From assembly GCA_031262365.1 (NCBI GenBank), contig JAISHW010000031.1:1-32166 (forward strand): a stretch of 32,166 nucleotides of DNA, in the 5' to 3' direction. A program made the translations under genes and the position numbers. Shown here piece by piece: positions 1 to 8,636 of this stretch. The notes under the pieces were generated by a model. That model worked only from the letters and a program-made list of their open reading frames with translations. It was not told the origin of the DNA and searched no databases. The stretch is from Lentimicrobiaceae bacterium. Its GTDB lineage: Bacteria; Bacteroidota; Bacteroidia; Bacteroidales; F082. Numbering within the stretch: the first letter of the stretch is position 1; each line of letters starts with the position of its first letter.

Positions 1-6
1 ATTATA

Positions 7-33
7 GAAAAAGGACTGCCCATAGACAGCCCT
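7..33 (-). terminator. candidate rho-independent terminator, leftward
   Basis: Bases 12-18 and 27-33 form a 7-bp stem with one mismatch. Read on the minus strand, the stem is followed by a run of five T. No gene lies directly in front of it in this window except yidC, whose stop is more than 600 bases away, so the gene it serves is unknown. The call rests only on the hairpin and T-run. Confidence 0.35.
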
Positions 34-162
34 AAACTACAATTTGTATAAGGTCAAATCTATCCCTGACAAGTTGCTCCCCAGCAGAGCTTGTTTCTGT
101 TTCAACTTGACAAGATAAAGGTACGATAACTTTTCATTAGAAGAATGGGTGTTCATAAATAC

Positions 163-220
163 AGCCTAAATTTTGTCCACTTGAACAAAACGTCTTGAAA
201 ATAGCCTAATTTTTGTCCAT
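163..220. repeat. imperfect 18-bp direct repeat, 40-bp period
   Basis: The 18-base units at 163-180 and 203-220 (agcctaa-w-ttttgtcca-y) match at 16 of 18 positions. They lie just before an orphan ORF. They may be ends or scars of a mobile element, but no transposase is visible nearby, so the assignment is open. Confidence 0.45.
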
Positions 221-437
221 TACACCGAAAATTTACCTTTTCAAAGGTGTATATGAGGAAGTGGGTTATAAGGTGGTTAAGTGTAGTGATAATAAACTCA
301 GAAGGTGTAAAGCTATAAAGTTCAACTTTGAGCATGAAGGACATCCTTATTCTGAGATATTCTATATTGATAAGAGTGTTGAAGAGTGCAATGCTATATT
401 AGGTTCGCCGAATCGGCGAACCTTCGCTTCGTCGTAG
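213..437 (+). CDS. short unrecognised ORF, probably a gene remnant
   Basis: This is a 74-codon open frame whose only upstream start is a TTG inside the direct repeat at 203-220. The middle (about residues 14-63) has an ordinary protein composition, with a Lys-Cys-rich start and a segment reading HEGHPYSEIFYIDKS. The last ~12 residues are encoded by the 402-422 palindrome and the sequence after it, so the natural C-terminus may have been replaced. I do not recognise a family. There is no convincing ribosome binding site. It could be a relic of a longer gene or simply a chance ORF. Confidence 0.25.
   Translation: MSITPKIYLFKGVYEEVGYKVVKCSDNKLRRCKAIKFNFEHEGHPYSEIFYIDKSVEECNAILGSPNRRTFASS
402..422. 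repeat. perfect 21-bp palindrome
   Basis: Ten bases (ggttcgccga) are followed by a single A and then their exact reverse complement. The palindrome sits inside the end of the small ORF. No T-run follows immediately, so it is not a standard terminator. It could be a repetitive palindromic element or a protein-binding site. Confidence 0.6.
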
Positions 438-497
438 CTAAAAGCAAGTCTTTGACTTGTATATTCGTTTTAATAGGCTACTAAATTACTTCTTTTC

Positions 498-599
498 CTG
501 ACTTCATCACCCATTTGCGCCATCATGTAGCGCAGATTGATTATCAATCATTTAACTTCAAATATAGGGTGGCGTAGGGTGGCGCATTGATGAAGTCAG
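498..599. repeat. 102-bp element with 12-bp terminal inverted repeats
   Basis: ctgacttcatca at 498-509 is the exact reverse complement of 588-599. Nested inside are a second matching pair (tgcgcca 516-522 with tggcgca 580-586) and a small central hairpin (535-540 with 544-549). The whole can fold into one interrupted stem. It lies downstream of yidC and abuts a dispersed-repeat copy at 606-643. It could be a MITE-like repeat or a structured 3' region. No coding potential is visible. Confidence 0.55.
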
Positions 600-605
600 T
601 AGATT

Positions 606-643
606 GTCGCAAGCCTTGATATTAAAATTTTTAGAAGTCCCCT
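606..643 (-). repeat. dispersed repeat family 1, copy 1
   Basis: Read on the minus strand, this segment (aggggacttctaaaaatt... to ...cttgcgac) matches the copy at 13890-13932 nearly base for base. It also matches the left end of the 8348-8469 element closely. It sits 27 bp past the yidC stop codon. Confidence 0.7.
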
Positions 644-669
644 CAAGAAATAAGTAAACTTCGATTAAG

Positions 670-2625
670 TTATTTCTTTTTCGATTGTTTTTGTTGGTTC
701 AATTGCCTTTGTTGTGCTTTTTGAGCTTCTTCCAATCGTTTCTGGAAATTCGATTTCTTAATTGGCTTTTTCTTGTTTATTTCGATTTGCGCACGAACTT
801 TGTCTTCATTTATGGCAAAGCGGAATACAAACATTTGTGCAAATGTGATCAAATTTGCAAGCAAGTAGTAATAACTCAAACCGGCGGCGTAGCTGTTAAA
901 AATACCCAAAAACATCACGGGCATCAAGTACATTATCATTTTCATGCCCGGCATCTGATTGGTCTGTCCCATCATTTGACTATTTACTTTGCTGTAAATA
1001 ATGGTCGAAATCGTCATCAAAAGCGTGAACAAACTCACATGATCGCCATAAAAAGGAATGTTGAAAGGCAAATCCAAAATGCTGTCATAACTTGATAAAT
1101 CTGTTGCCCACAAAAACGATTTCTGTCGTAGCTCGATGCTTGATGGGAAGAAACGAAACATGGCAAACAGAATGGGCATCTGTAACAATACCGGTAAACA
1201 TCCGCCCATCGGACTTGCTCCGGCTTGCTTGTACAATGTCATGATTGCTTGTTGCTTTTTCATTGCGTCTTCCTGTTTTGGATAGCGCGCATTGATTTCG
1301 TCTACTTCTGGTTTTAATACACGCATTTTTGCCGACGAAAAGTATGTTTTATAGGCGATTGGAAACAAAATCAGTTTCAATAAAATTGTTAAAACTAAGA
1401 TTACGATACCGTAGTTCCATCCATAAGATCCTAAAAGGTCAAACACCGGAATAACAATATATACATTGATCCAAGCTAACAAAAAGAATTCCCAGCCAAG
1501 CGGAACCTGACGTTCGAGATCCATGTTGTAAGTGCTTAGCGTGTAATAACTATTTGGGCCGAAATAGAACGACAACGGAATCGTTGATTCGGAGCTTGAC
1601 TGATAAGGTAGTCCGATATCGGTTTTCATCGTTTTCAGATAACGAGGATTCGAAACAATTTTCTTTGTTGTTGTACTAACAGTTGCGTTGTCGAATTGGT
1701 CTTTTGCTACAATAGTCGATGAGAAAAAGCGTTGTTTGAACGAAATCCACTTCAAACGACTCTTGATGATTTCTTGTTCGTCTTTGCTTTCCGAGAGGTT
1801 ATCAACATCATCGTTCAGGTTTTTATAAAAAATTGTAGAGCCGTTGAATCTGTCTACACTTTTTTCTTGGCGTTGAAGGTCGGCGATCCAGTTTATCGTC
1901 ATAAATCCGTTCGAAGCAATGACATCTTGCAAGCCGATAATGTTGATGTTAAAGTCGATCATGTAATGATTTTGCTTGATAATATATTGATATTCAATAT
2001 ATTTATCAGTGTTTACATTTCCGGCTAAATCATCGGTAAACAAGCGCATCGAAAACACTAAACTATCGTTTTCTTCCGGCAAAGTCAGCGTTTCTCCGTC
2101 GAAAGGTCGATCGTTCAAATAGGGTTTGAAATAAAATTCTGAGGTGTTGATGTTTCTGTTTTGTGCGAAAAAGTTCAAATCGAATGATGTATGGTTTGCG
2201 TCGAAAAGCAGCAAGGGTAAAGAATCCCAAGTGTAATAGTCTTTTAGTTCGACTTGCTTCGGAAAACCGCCTTTCGAATCGATCATTAAACGCAATACAT
2301 TATTTTCGACAGTCAATACATTCGACTCGCCTTCGGAAGCATTTGCAAAAACACTGTATTTTTCGCGTTTTGCAATATAATTTGTTTGTTGATCGAATGA
2401 ATCAACTGAAGATTCAACTGCTTGCAATCGCTCTTTTTCTAAAATTTCCCTTTCTTGCGCTATGCGTATCGAATCGTTAATCCGTTGTGTTTCGCGTACA
2501 TGTGCTATCGAATCGGTTTTTCGTTGGCGTTCGGCAAGTTCTTCTTTCGAAGGCGACATCCAAAACGAGTAGCCAATCAAGATAAGTGCAATAAGCGAAA
2601 ATCCTATAATTGTATTCTTGTCCAT
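670..2625 (-). CDS. yidC: membrane protein insertase YidC
   Basis: YidC/Oxa1-family insertase that inserts and folds inner-membrane proteins, alone or with SecYEG. The protein of ~651 residues shows the expected order: one N-terminal membrane segment (about residues 6-24), a long charged linker, a large periplasmic beta domain (about 95-375), then the conserved C-terminal core of several membrane segments with typical landmarks (GWNYGIVILVLT, the GASPMGGCLPVLLQMPI segment, a NSYAAGLSYYYL-type helix). It ends in a Lys/Gln-rich tail (about the last 35 residues), common in YidC and thought to contact ribosomes. The ATG at 2625 is preferred over the TTG one codon upstream. pyrG ends ~110 bp upstream on the same strand, and the pair may be co-transcribed. 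Confidence 0.97.
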   Translation of the reverse strand: MDKNTIIGFSLIALILIGYSFWMSPSKEELAERQRKTDSIAHVRETQRINDSIRIAQEREILEKERLQAVESSVDSFDQQTNYIAKREKYSVFANASEGESNVLTVENNVLRLMIDSKGGFPKQVELKDYYTWDSLPLLLFDANHTSFDLNFFAQNRNINTSEFYFKPYLNDRPFDGETLTLPEENDSLVFSMRLFTDDLAGNVNTDKYIEYQYIIKQNHYMIDFNINIIGLQDVIASNGFMTINWIADLQRQEKSVDRFNGSTIFYKNLNDDVDNLSESKDEQEIIKSRLKWISFKQRFFSSTIVAKDQFDNATVSTTTKKIVSNPRYLKTMKTDIGLPYQSSSESTIPLSFYFGPNSYYTLSTYNMDLERQVPLGWEFFLLAWINVYIVIPVFDLLGSYGWNYGIVILVLTILLKLILFPIAYKTYFSSAKMRVLKPEVDEINARYPKQEDAMKKQQAIMTLYKQAGASPMGGCLPVLLQMPILFAMFRFFPSSIELRQKSFLWATDLSSYDSILDLPFNIPFYGDHVSLFTLLMTISTIIYSKVNSQMMGQTNQMPGMKMIMYLMPVMFLGIFNSYAAGLSYYYLLANLITFAQMFVFRFAINEDKVRAQIEINKKKPIKKSNFQKRLEEAQKAQQRQLNQQKQSKKK

Positions 2626-2734
2626 CAAAAAGATAATGAAAAATTAAGTTTGCAAAAGTAGCAGAAAAAACGGTTTATTGAATCCGTTTGATCCGATTGA
2701 AATAGGAAACCTGAAAAAAGGTTTCGACTGTTTC

Positions 2735-4351
2735 TTACTTTTTCGAAGAAGTATAGTCCAACATCGCTCTGACAAAGCCGATAAACAAAGGATGCGGACA
2801 AGCTACCGTGCTTTTGTATTCGGGATGAAACTGTACGCCGACAAACCACGGGTGTTTTTCGATTTCGATAATTTCAACCAAGTCTTTTGTCGGATTGATC
2901 CCTGTCGTTTTCATGCCGTTTTTTACGTATTGATCGCGGTAATCGTTGTTAAATTCGAAACGATGGCGATGACGTTCCGAAATCATGACTTCGCTGTATT
3001 GTTTGAATGCGATAGAATTTTTGTCGAGTTTGCACGGATAAGCACCCAAGCGCATTGTGCCGCCTTTTTCTTTGATTTTTTTCTGTTCGCCCATCAGGTG
3101 AATGACCGGATGTTTCGTTTTTGCATTCATCTCAGTCGAATGTGCGTCTTTGAATCCCAATACGTTACGCGCAAATTCGATGACGGCGCATTGCATTCCC
3201 AAACAGATTCCGAAGAAAGGAATTTCGTTTTTGCGTGCATATTCTATTGCTGTAATTTTTCCTTCGATGCCTCTGTTACCAAATCCGGGCGCGACCAAAA
3301 CGCCATCGATTCCTTCAAAAATCTCAGCTATATTTTGTGCATCAATCTGTTCGCTATGAATCGGTTTTACATGTACTTTGCATTTGTTTGCGACACCGCC
3401 ATGAATAAATGCCTCGTGTATTGATTTGTACGCATCTTTTAGTTCGACGTATTTTCCGACCAAAGCAACGGTGATTTCGGCTGTGGGATTGTGAAGATGC
3501 ATAAGAAACTGTTCCCAATCTTTTATGTCAATCTTATTTGGAATCGGCGTGTTTGTTTTGCGAAGTATCTCTACATCAAGTTTTTCTTCGAGCATCAAAA
3601 CCGGCACATCGTAAATTGATTTGGCATCGATGCTTTGCATGACCGAACTTGGTTCGACATTGCAAAACTGTGCTATTTTTGTCCGAACCGAATGATTCAA
3701 ATGTTTTTCGGTACGACAGATAATAATGTCGGGTTGTACACCTTGTTCAAGTAGTTTTTTGACTGAATGTTGAGTTGGTTTGGTTTTTAATTCGCCCGCA
3801 GCTGCCAAATAGGGGACAAGTGTAAGATGAATTACAACGCAGTTGCGACCTAATTCCCAACGCATCTGACGAATGGCTTCGACAAACGGAAACGATTCGA
3901 TGTCGCCAACGGTTCCGCCTATTTCGGTAACCACAAAGTCATATTTGCCCGATTGTCCGAGAATTTGAATGCGGTGTTTAATTTCGTCAGTAATATGCGG
4001 AACTACCTGAACGGTTGTGCCTAAATATTCGCCTTTACGTTCTTTGCTGATTACGTTTTGATAAATACGACCTGTTGTAATGTTGTTTGCTTGTGAAGTT
4101 GGCTCGTTCGAAAAACGTTCATAATGACCAAGATCGAGGTCTGTTTCGGCACCGTCTTCGGTAACATAACATTCGCCGTGTTCGTATGGGTTCAGTGTTC
4201 CCGGATCGATATTAATGTACGGATCGAGTTTTTGAATTGTAACCGAAAAACCGCGTCCTTGTAGCAGTTTGGCAAGCGATGATGATATAATTCCTTTTCC
4301 TAAGGAAGAAGTTACGCCTCCGGTAACGAATATGTATTTAGTAACTTTCAT
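2735..4351 (-). CDS. pyrG: CTP synthase (glutamine-hydrolysing)
   Basis: Converts UTP to CTP using ATP and ammonia taken from glutamine, the last step of pyrimidine nucleotide synthesis. The length of 538 residues is normal. The N-terminal amidoligase domain carries the P-loop-like GGVTSSLGKG (residues 11-20) and the conserved segments DPYINIDPGTLNP and EIGGTVGDIES. The C-terminal class I glutamine amidotransferase domain (from ~295) has the nucleophile Cys383 in FGICLGMQ, and His509/Glu511 in QFHPEYKS. All catalytic residues are present. It starts at an ATG at 4351, with ~490 bp of repeat-bearing intergenic DNA upstream, so it probably has its own promoter. Confidence 0.98.
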   Translation of the reverse strand: MKVTKYIFVTGGVTSSLGKGIISSSLAKLLQGRGFSVTIQKLDPYINIDPGTLNPYEHGECYVTEDGAETDLDLGHYERFSNEPTSQANNITTGRIYQNVISKERKGEYLGTTVQVVPHITDEIKHRIQILGQSGKYDFVVTEIGGTVGDIESFPFVEAIRQMRWELGRNCVVIHLTLVPYLAAAGELKTKPTQHSVKKLLEQGVQPDIIICRTEKHLNHSVRTKIAQFCNVEPSSVMQSIDAKSIYDVPVLMLEEKLDVEILRKTNTPIPNKIDIKDWEQFLMHLHNPTAEITVALVGKYVELKDAYKSIHEAFIHGGVANKCKVHVKPIHSEQIDAQNIAEIFEGIDGVLVAPGFGNRGIEGKITAIEYARKNEIPFFGICLGMQCAVIEFARNVLGFKDAHSTEMNAKTKHPVIHLMGEQKKIKEKGGTMRLGAYPCKLDKNSIAFKQYSEVMISERHRHRFEFNNDYRDQYVKNGMKTTGINPTKDLVEIIEIEKHPWFVGVQFHPEYKSTVACPHPLFIGFVRAMLDYTSSKK

Positions 4352-4804
4352 GAAATCAAATTGTTATTAAAATAAAAAAACAGAATCGAGCTACCACGAA
4401 TGACAGCCCGACCAATGAAACAAACTATTTTACTAATTACAAAGTTACGTTAAAATACATTTAGAATGATTGAGCAGTTTGATTTTTTTTGTTATTTTTT
4501 TCTTCTGACTTTGATAATGAGGCATCCAAGTAGCAAAGTCAGGAGTCATTCCGACGAAGGTCGGAATCCACTGTGCAAACATGCAACACCTTATCCTTGC
4601 TTTTACAGTGGATGCCGTTCTGCAACGGCATGACAAGGATGCCGGTGACTGTTTTCACAGGGATGACGAACGGCATGACAAGACCGGAAAAGTCATTCCG
4701 ACGAAGGTCGGAATCCATTGTACAAATGGGATACGTTACACACTTTGGTGAGCAAAGATTTTGAACAGGTTCTAAGTAACGTTTTGGCGTTTGCGGAAGT
4801 GGTT
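4352..4804. repeat. gene-free region with palindromic dispersed repeats (family 2)
   Basis: This region between pyrG and the sigma-factor gene holds two copies of a 20-bp perfect hairpin (attccgac-gaag-gtcggaat) at 4548-4567 and 4695-4714. Each is followed by a shared tail (tccaytgtrcaaa). Between them is another hairpin (atgccgtt 4612-4619 with aacggcat 4624-4631) and the word cggcatgacaag twice. A third copy lies at 13955-14005. Small ORFs across it appear to be chance products of the repeats. I see no gene here. Confidence 0.7.
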
Positions 4805-4841
4805 AAAAAAAGCCACATCAAATATTTGATGTGGCTTTTTT
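4805..4841 (-). terminator. rho-independent terminator after the sigma-factor gene
   Basis: A perfect 12-bp stem (4812-4823 with 4824-4835, gccacatcaaat and its complement) is flanked by A-run and T-run, so it can terminate in both directions. It lies 5 bp beyond the stop codon of the leftward sigma gene. Confidence 0.9.
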
Positions 4842-4845
4842 AGTC

Positions 4846-5715
4846 TTACTCTTGATTGAGGTACGATCGCAGTGCTCGTGTGCGTGCTGTATTTTTAAGT
4901 CTTCGCATGGCATTTTCTTTTATTTGTCTTACACGTTCGCGACTAAGGTTGTATTTCAAACCTATTTCTTCCAGTGTCAAGCTGTGTGTCATGCCAATTC
5001 CAAAAAACAGACTGATGATTTCGCGTTCTTTTTCGGGAAGCGTTTCTAGTGTTCTGTTTATTTCTTTGCTCAACGATTCTCTCATCAATCCGGAGTCTGT
5101 TGGGTCGGCTGTTTCCGATACGTAAAAATCGAGAAACGTATATTCGTCGTCCTCGGTAAAAGGAGTATCGGTCGAGATGGGGCGCGAATTGGCTTTAACC
5201 ATAGCTTCGAGCTTGGTCTCAGAAATTTCCAATTGCTCGGCAAGTTCCGAATTTGACGGCTGGCGTTCGAATAGTTGTTCTAATTTCGACGATGTCTTTT
5301 TTAATTTATTGAGCGATCCGACTTGATTCAGTGGCAAGCGAATCATTCGCGATTGTTCGGCAATCGCTTGTGAAATGGATTGACGTATCCACCATACGGC
5401 ATACGAGATGAATTTGAAACCGCGTGTTTCGTCAAAACGTTTGGCGGCTTTTATCAGTCCGACATTTCCTTCGTTGATCAAATCGAGAAGACTTAAACCT
5501 TGATTTTGATATTGTTTAGCAACAGAAACAACAAAACGTAGGTTGGCATTTACCATTCGTTCGAGTGCTTTTTGGTCGTCATCACGAATCCGTTGTGCAA
5601 GCTCAACTTCTTCTTCGGGCGTAATCATCGGCTCGCGTGCAATATCCTGAAGATACTTGTCGAGTGTCGTATTATCCCGATTTGTGATTGACCTTGTTAT
5701 TTTTAGTTGTCTCAT
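4846..5715 (-). CDS. rpoD: primary sigma factor (RpoD/SigA type)
   Basis: Housekeeping RNA polymerase sigma factor. At 289 residues it has the short form typical of Bacteroidota, with no long region 1.1. Region 1.2 lies at about residues 17-50. Region 2 has FISYAVWWIRQSISQAI, the helix that melts and reads the -7/-10 element. Region 3 follows (RLPLNQVGSLNKL onward). Region 4.2 is the helix-turn-helix TLEEIGLKYNLSRERVRQIK near residues 250-270, which binds the upstream element. It starts at an ATG at 5715, about 100 bp after the htrA stop, on the same strand. A strong terminator follows. Its presence agrees with the TTG/TAnnTTTG-like promoter boxes elsewhere in the window. Confidence 0.95.
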   Translation of the reverse strand: MRQLKITRSITNRDNTTLDKYLQDIAREPMITPEEEVELAQRIRDDDQKALERMVNANLRFVVSVAKQYQNQGLSLLDLINEGNVGLIKAAKRFDETRGFKFISYAVWWIRQSISQAIAEQSRMIRLPLNQVGSLNKLKKTSSKLEQLFERQPSNSELAEQLEISETKLEAMVKANSRPISTDTPFTEDDEYTFLDFYVSETADPTDSGLMRESLSKEINRTLETLPEKEREIISLFFGIGMTHSLTLEEIGLKYNLSRERVRQIKENAMRRLKNTARTRALRSYLNQE

Positions 5716-5814
5716 TGTTATTTCCTTTCCTCTTTATTAACAATTGTTTTTGTTTTAAGTTTTATTCTGCATTGTTTTTTTTTAAGAACAATCCGATTGG
5801 TTGCATTTTGTTTT

Positions 5815-7287
5815 TTAATCGTAAAACTCAAAGCTGATTTTCATGCCTTGCGGATACATTCCCTCTATCCGTGTACGATTTTGTTGTTTTTGGTTCAAAG
5901 CCGACTCGAAACTGTTTTTTGAATCTACTTTTTTACCGTTTATTTTCGTAATGATAAATCCTGTGTTGATACCACCTCGTTTGAATAAGCCTTCGCGAAT
6001 TTCAACAACTTTCAGTCCTCCTGAAATATTGAGTTTCTGTTGCTCATGTGCTGACAAAACTTCTAAACGGATGCCTAAATCTTCGTCGAAAAACATTTCA
6101 GCTCGTGCGTTCACTTCTGTATTTCCATCTTGATTTTTCAATTCGAGACGGTATGTTAGTGGTTTGTTGTTTCGAAGAATCGCAACGTCAACTTTGTCGC
6201 CCGGACGGTATTGCCCGATTGTTTCTTGAAGTTGCGCTATCGTGTTTACCGAAACGCCGTTGACACTTGTAATCACATCGCCTGATTTTATTCCGGATTC
6301 GGCGGCTGCGCCATTTTCCGATGTAGATTCAATGTACACACCAACTATTTTGTCGAAACCTTTTTCATCGGCTAATTCGGCTGTCATTTCGCGAATGATA
6401 ACACCGATGTAAGCGCGTTGTGGCTGACCGAATTCTAACAAATCGTCGACAACTTTTCGAACAGTATTCGATGGGATTGCAAATGAATAACCTTCGTACG
6501 TTCCAGTATGAGAAGCTATTGCGGCGTTTATTCCAATCAATTCGCCCTGTGTGTTAACCAAAGCCCCGCCACTGTTTCCTCGGTTGATAACGGCATCTGT
6601 TTGAATAAACGATTCGATGGAAGAATTTCCACCTAGTATGTTAATATTTCGAGCTTTGGCACTAACAATTCCTGCCGTAACAGTCGATGTAAGATTGAAC
6701 GGATTGCCTACGGCTAAAACCCATTCGCCAATACGTACTTGATCCGAATTGCCGAACAAAAGAAAATCGCAGTCCGAACAGTCAACTTTAATCAATGCCA
6801 AATCGGTTGTAGGATCGGTTCCTATAACGACTGCTTTCTGTTTGCGTTTGTCGTTGAATGTAACTTCAATGTCATCAGCACCTTCGACAACGTGGTTGTT
6901 TGTTACAATATAACCATCGCTCGAAAGCACCACGCCTGATCCGAAACCAATTTGTTTACGGCTCTGCATCTGCGGACTTTGTCCGTATAAATATTCGCGA
7001 AACATACCAAAAAAATTATCGTAAGTAGCTGTTTTTCTTGTTATTTCGGTTCGTATATGTACAACTGCGTTCACTGTTTTTTCGGCGGCATCGACAAAAT
7101 TTGTGTTTTGATCTGCCGGAATCATTGTTGTACGGTGTATGGGCATTTGTTGTTGTACCGCAACACGTTGATCAGAAACTGTTTCGGTTTTTACTGCATC
7201 GTTTTTGTTTATTTTAACAACGATTAATACCAACAAAAGCATGAAAATTGCGCCGTAAAAGGCGAACATTAAACTCTTCTTTTTCAT
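5815..7287 (-). CDS. degP: HtrA/DegP-family periplasmic serine protease
   Basis: Trypsin-fold protease and chaperone of the cell envelope that degrades misfolded exported proteins. Of its 490 residues, 7-25 form a hydrophobic N-terminal segment (signal anchor or signal peptide). The protease domain (~65-270) has the complete triad: His132 in TNNHVVEG, Asp162 in TTDLALIK and Ser239 in GNSGGALV. PDZ1 spans about 280-385 (RAYIGVIIREM, then SGIKSGDVITSVNG). A second, weaker PDZ spans about 400-480 (GGINTGFIITKINGKKV). This is the usual Do-type layout. The DNA between this gene and dapF is divergent and must hold promoters for both. Confidence 0.95.
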   Translation of the reverse strand: MKKKSLMFAFYGAIFMLLLVLIVVKINKNDAVKTETVSDQRVAVQQQMPIHRTTMIPADQNTNFVDAAEKTVNAVVHIRTEITRKTATYDNFFGMFREYLYGQSPQMQSRKQIGFGSGVVLSSDGYIVTNNHVVEGADDIEVTFNDKRKQKAVVIGTDPTTDLALIKVDCSDCDFLLFGNSDQVRIGEWVLAVGNPFNLTSTVTAGIVSAKARNINILGGNSSIESFIQTDAVINRGNSGGALVNTQGELIGINAAIASHTGTYEGYSFAIPSNTVRKVVDDLLEFGQPQRAYIGVIIREMTAELADEKGFDKIVGVYIESTSENGAAAESGIKSGDVITSVNGVSVNTIAQLQETIGQYRPGDKVDVAILRNNKPLTYRLELKNQDGNTEVNARAEMFFDEDLGIRLEVLSAHEQQKLNISGGLKVVEIREGLFKRGGINTGFIITKINGKKVDSKNSFESALNQKQQNRTRIEGMYPQGMKISFEFYD

Positions 7288-7410
7288 TGTTATATCCTTT
7301 TTAATTAATTATTTTAGATTGATTCTTCATAAGGGAAACGGATGCTCATGATTATTTATTTCCTTTCGATTGTTAATTGATGTTAAACATTCGCATCACT
7401 TTTTATTGCT

Positions 7411-7439
7411 TTGTTTTCCTTTTAAAAACAATATCTTTA
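7411..7439 (+). promoter_or_regulatory. candidate promoter for dapF
   Basis: TTG at 7411-7413 and tatcttta at 7432-7439 are spaced by 18 bases. They resemble the Bacteroidota -33/-7 pair (consensus TAnnTTTG, one mismatch at the last base). The -7 box ends ~50 bp before the dapF start. Confidence 0.45.
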
Positions 7440-7489
7440 CATCAAATTTTAAACCGAATCGGTTTCATTAATATTTATTAACATATTCA

Positions 7490-8311
7490 ATGACAAGCAA
7501 CTGTAATAAATTGAAATTTTACAAGTATCACGGCACGGGAAATGATTTTATCATGCTGAATTTCACCGAGAAAGCCGTCTGTTTAAACTCAAAAACGATT
7601 CGGTTGCTTTGCGACCGCCATTTTGGCATAGGTGCTGACGGATTAATCATTTTAACAGCTTCCGAGCAAGTTGCTTTTGCGATGCAATACTTCAACAGCG
7701 ATGGCAATGAAGGAAGTATGTGTGGCAATGGCGGACGTGCCGCTGCTGCTTTTGCCTACCAAATGGAAATTGTAAAAACAGCTGATTTTTTGTTCGATGC
7801 ATACGACGGTTTACATCATGCGCGTGTAACAAGGCATAGCGAAAAACTTTTCGATGTTGCCTTAGGCATGAAAGACGTTGATGGATACGTGCTTACCGAA
7901 AATAGCTTGCTTATCGACACCGGTTCGCCACATTATGTAGTTCGAAACATCATAAAAGACAAAAATGAATTTGATGCATTTGATGTGAAAACAAAAGGAG
8001 CGGCTTTGCGAAATGACAAAACAATTTCCGAAAATGGAGTCAACGTTAATTTTGTTTATTGCGATGGCGATGTAACTTTCGTGCGCACGTACGAACGTGG
8101 TGTCGAAGATGAAACCTTGTCGTGCGGCACCGGTGCCACAGCAACAGCCATTGCTATGGCACTTTGGCATGGCAAAAATAAGGTCGAACTGCATACCAAA
8201 GGAGGTGTGCTTCAGCTGTGTTTTGAACGAAAAAACGATTCGTTTCGAAATATTGTTTTGCAAGGAATTGTCGAAGAAATTTTCGAAGGAAGCGTGGTAA
8301 TTGAGAATTGA
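7490..8311 (+). CDS. dapF: diaminopimelate epimerase
   Basis: Interconverts LL- and meso-diaminopimelate for lysine and peptidoglycan synthesis, without a cofactor. At 273 residues it has normal family length. The two catalytic cysteines are Cys78 in SMCGNGGRA and Cys212 in LSCGTGATA. The N-terminal KYHGTGNDF (12-20) and the substrate-loop GSPHYVV are also present. It is divergent from the htrA gene and is followed by a gene-poor stretch with a repeat element, so it is likely monocistronic. Confidence 0.97.
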   Translation: MTSNCNKLKFYKYHGTGNDFIMLNFTEKAVCLNSKTIRLLCDRHFGIGADGLIILTASEQVAFAMQYFNSDGNEGSMCGNGGRAAAAFAYQMEIVKTADFLFDAYDGLHHARVTRHSEKLFDVALGMKDVDGYVLTENSLLIDTGSPHYVVRNIIKDKNEFDAFDVKTKGAALRNDKTISENGVNVNFVYCDGDVTFVRTYERGVEDETLSCGTGATATAIAMALWHGKNKVELHTKGGVLQLCFERKNDSFRNIVLQGIVEEIFEGSVVIEN

Positions 8312-8347
8312 AAAGTTAAAAATAGAAATTGAGAATTATTGAGATAC

Positions 8348-8469
8348 GGGAGCTTCTAAAAATTCAAAATACAAGGCTTGCGACCGAGACAAAAGCGGAG
8401 TTTACTTAGCGTAAATGAGCATTTTGGCGAGGGAGCGTAACGCAGTATTTTGGATTTTTAGAAGCTCCC
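8348..8469. mobile_element. MITE-like element with terminal inverted repeats (family 1, complete copy)
   Basis: The left end gggagcttctaaaaatt... and the right end ...aatttttagaagctccc-type sequence are inverted repeats over about 26 bases with two or so differences. The interior is ~70 bp, carries no ORF and has the word cttgcgaccgag shared with other copies. Flanking ATACG at 8344-8348 and 8470-8474 could be a target duplication, although it overlaps the end by one base. Partial copies occur at 606, 13890, 15236 and possibly 31818. The element lies in the gene-free stretch 8312-8636, in front of the restriction-modification block; the rest of that stretch shows only a promoter box. Confidence 0.7.
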
Positions 8470-8611
8470 ATACGATAAACTAAGTTATTGAAAATAATAG
8501 TTCGGTACAACTCTTACGAACGTCTGTGCTAACACCAACATTCAGAAGAAAAAAACAGACATCTTGAAAACTTTTTGACAGCTTATATCCGACCGACACA
8601 AATAAAAAAAC

Positions 8612-8619
8612 TACCTTTG
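8612..8619 (+). promoter_or_regulatory. candidate -7 box of the restriction-modification block
   Basis: TACCTTTG matches TAnnTTTG exactly and ends 17 bp before the ATG at 8637. No clear TTG/TTTG box sits at the right distance upstream, so the call is moderate. Such a short leader would leave little room for a ribosome binding site. Confidence 0.4.
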
Positions 8620-8636
8620 TAAGAACTGATAATAAA

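Noticed and set aside
2678-3424. Long plus-strand open frame of 248 codons opposite pyrG
   Set aside because: It lies wholly antisense to and overlapping a clear CTP synthase gene, is rich in Phe/Cys/Arg in an unnatural way, and matches no family.
4445-4636. Minus-strand open frame of 63 codons in the pyrG-sigma gap
   Set aside because: It is translated from the family 2 palindromic repeats and has no upstream ribosome binding site.
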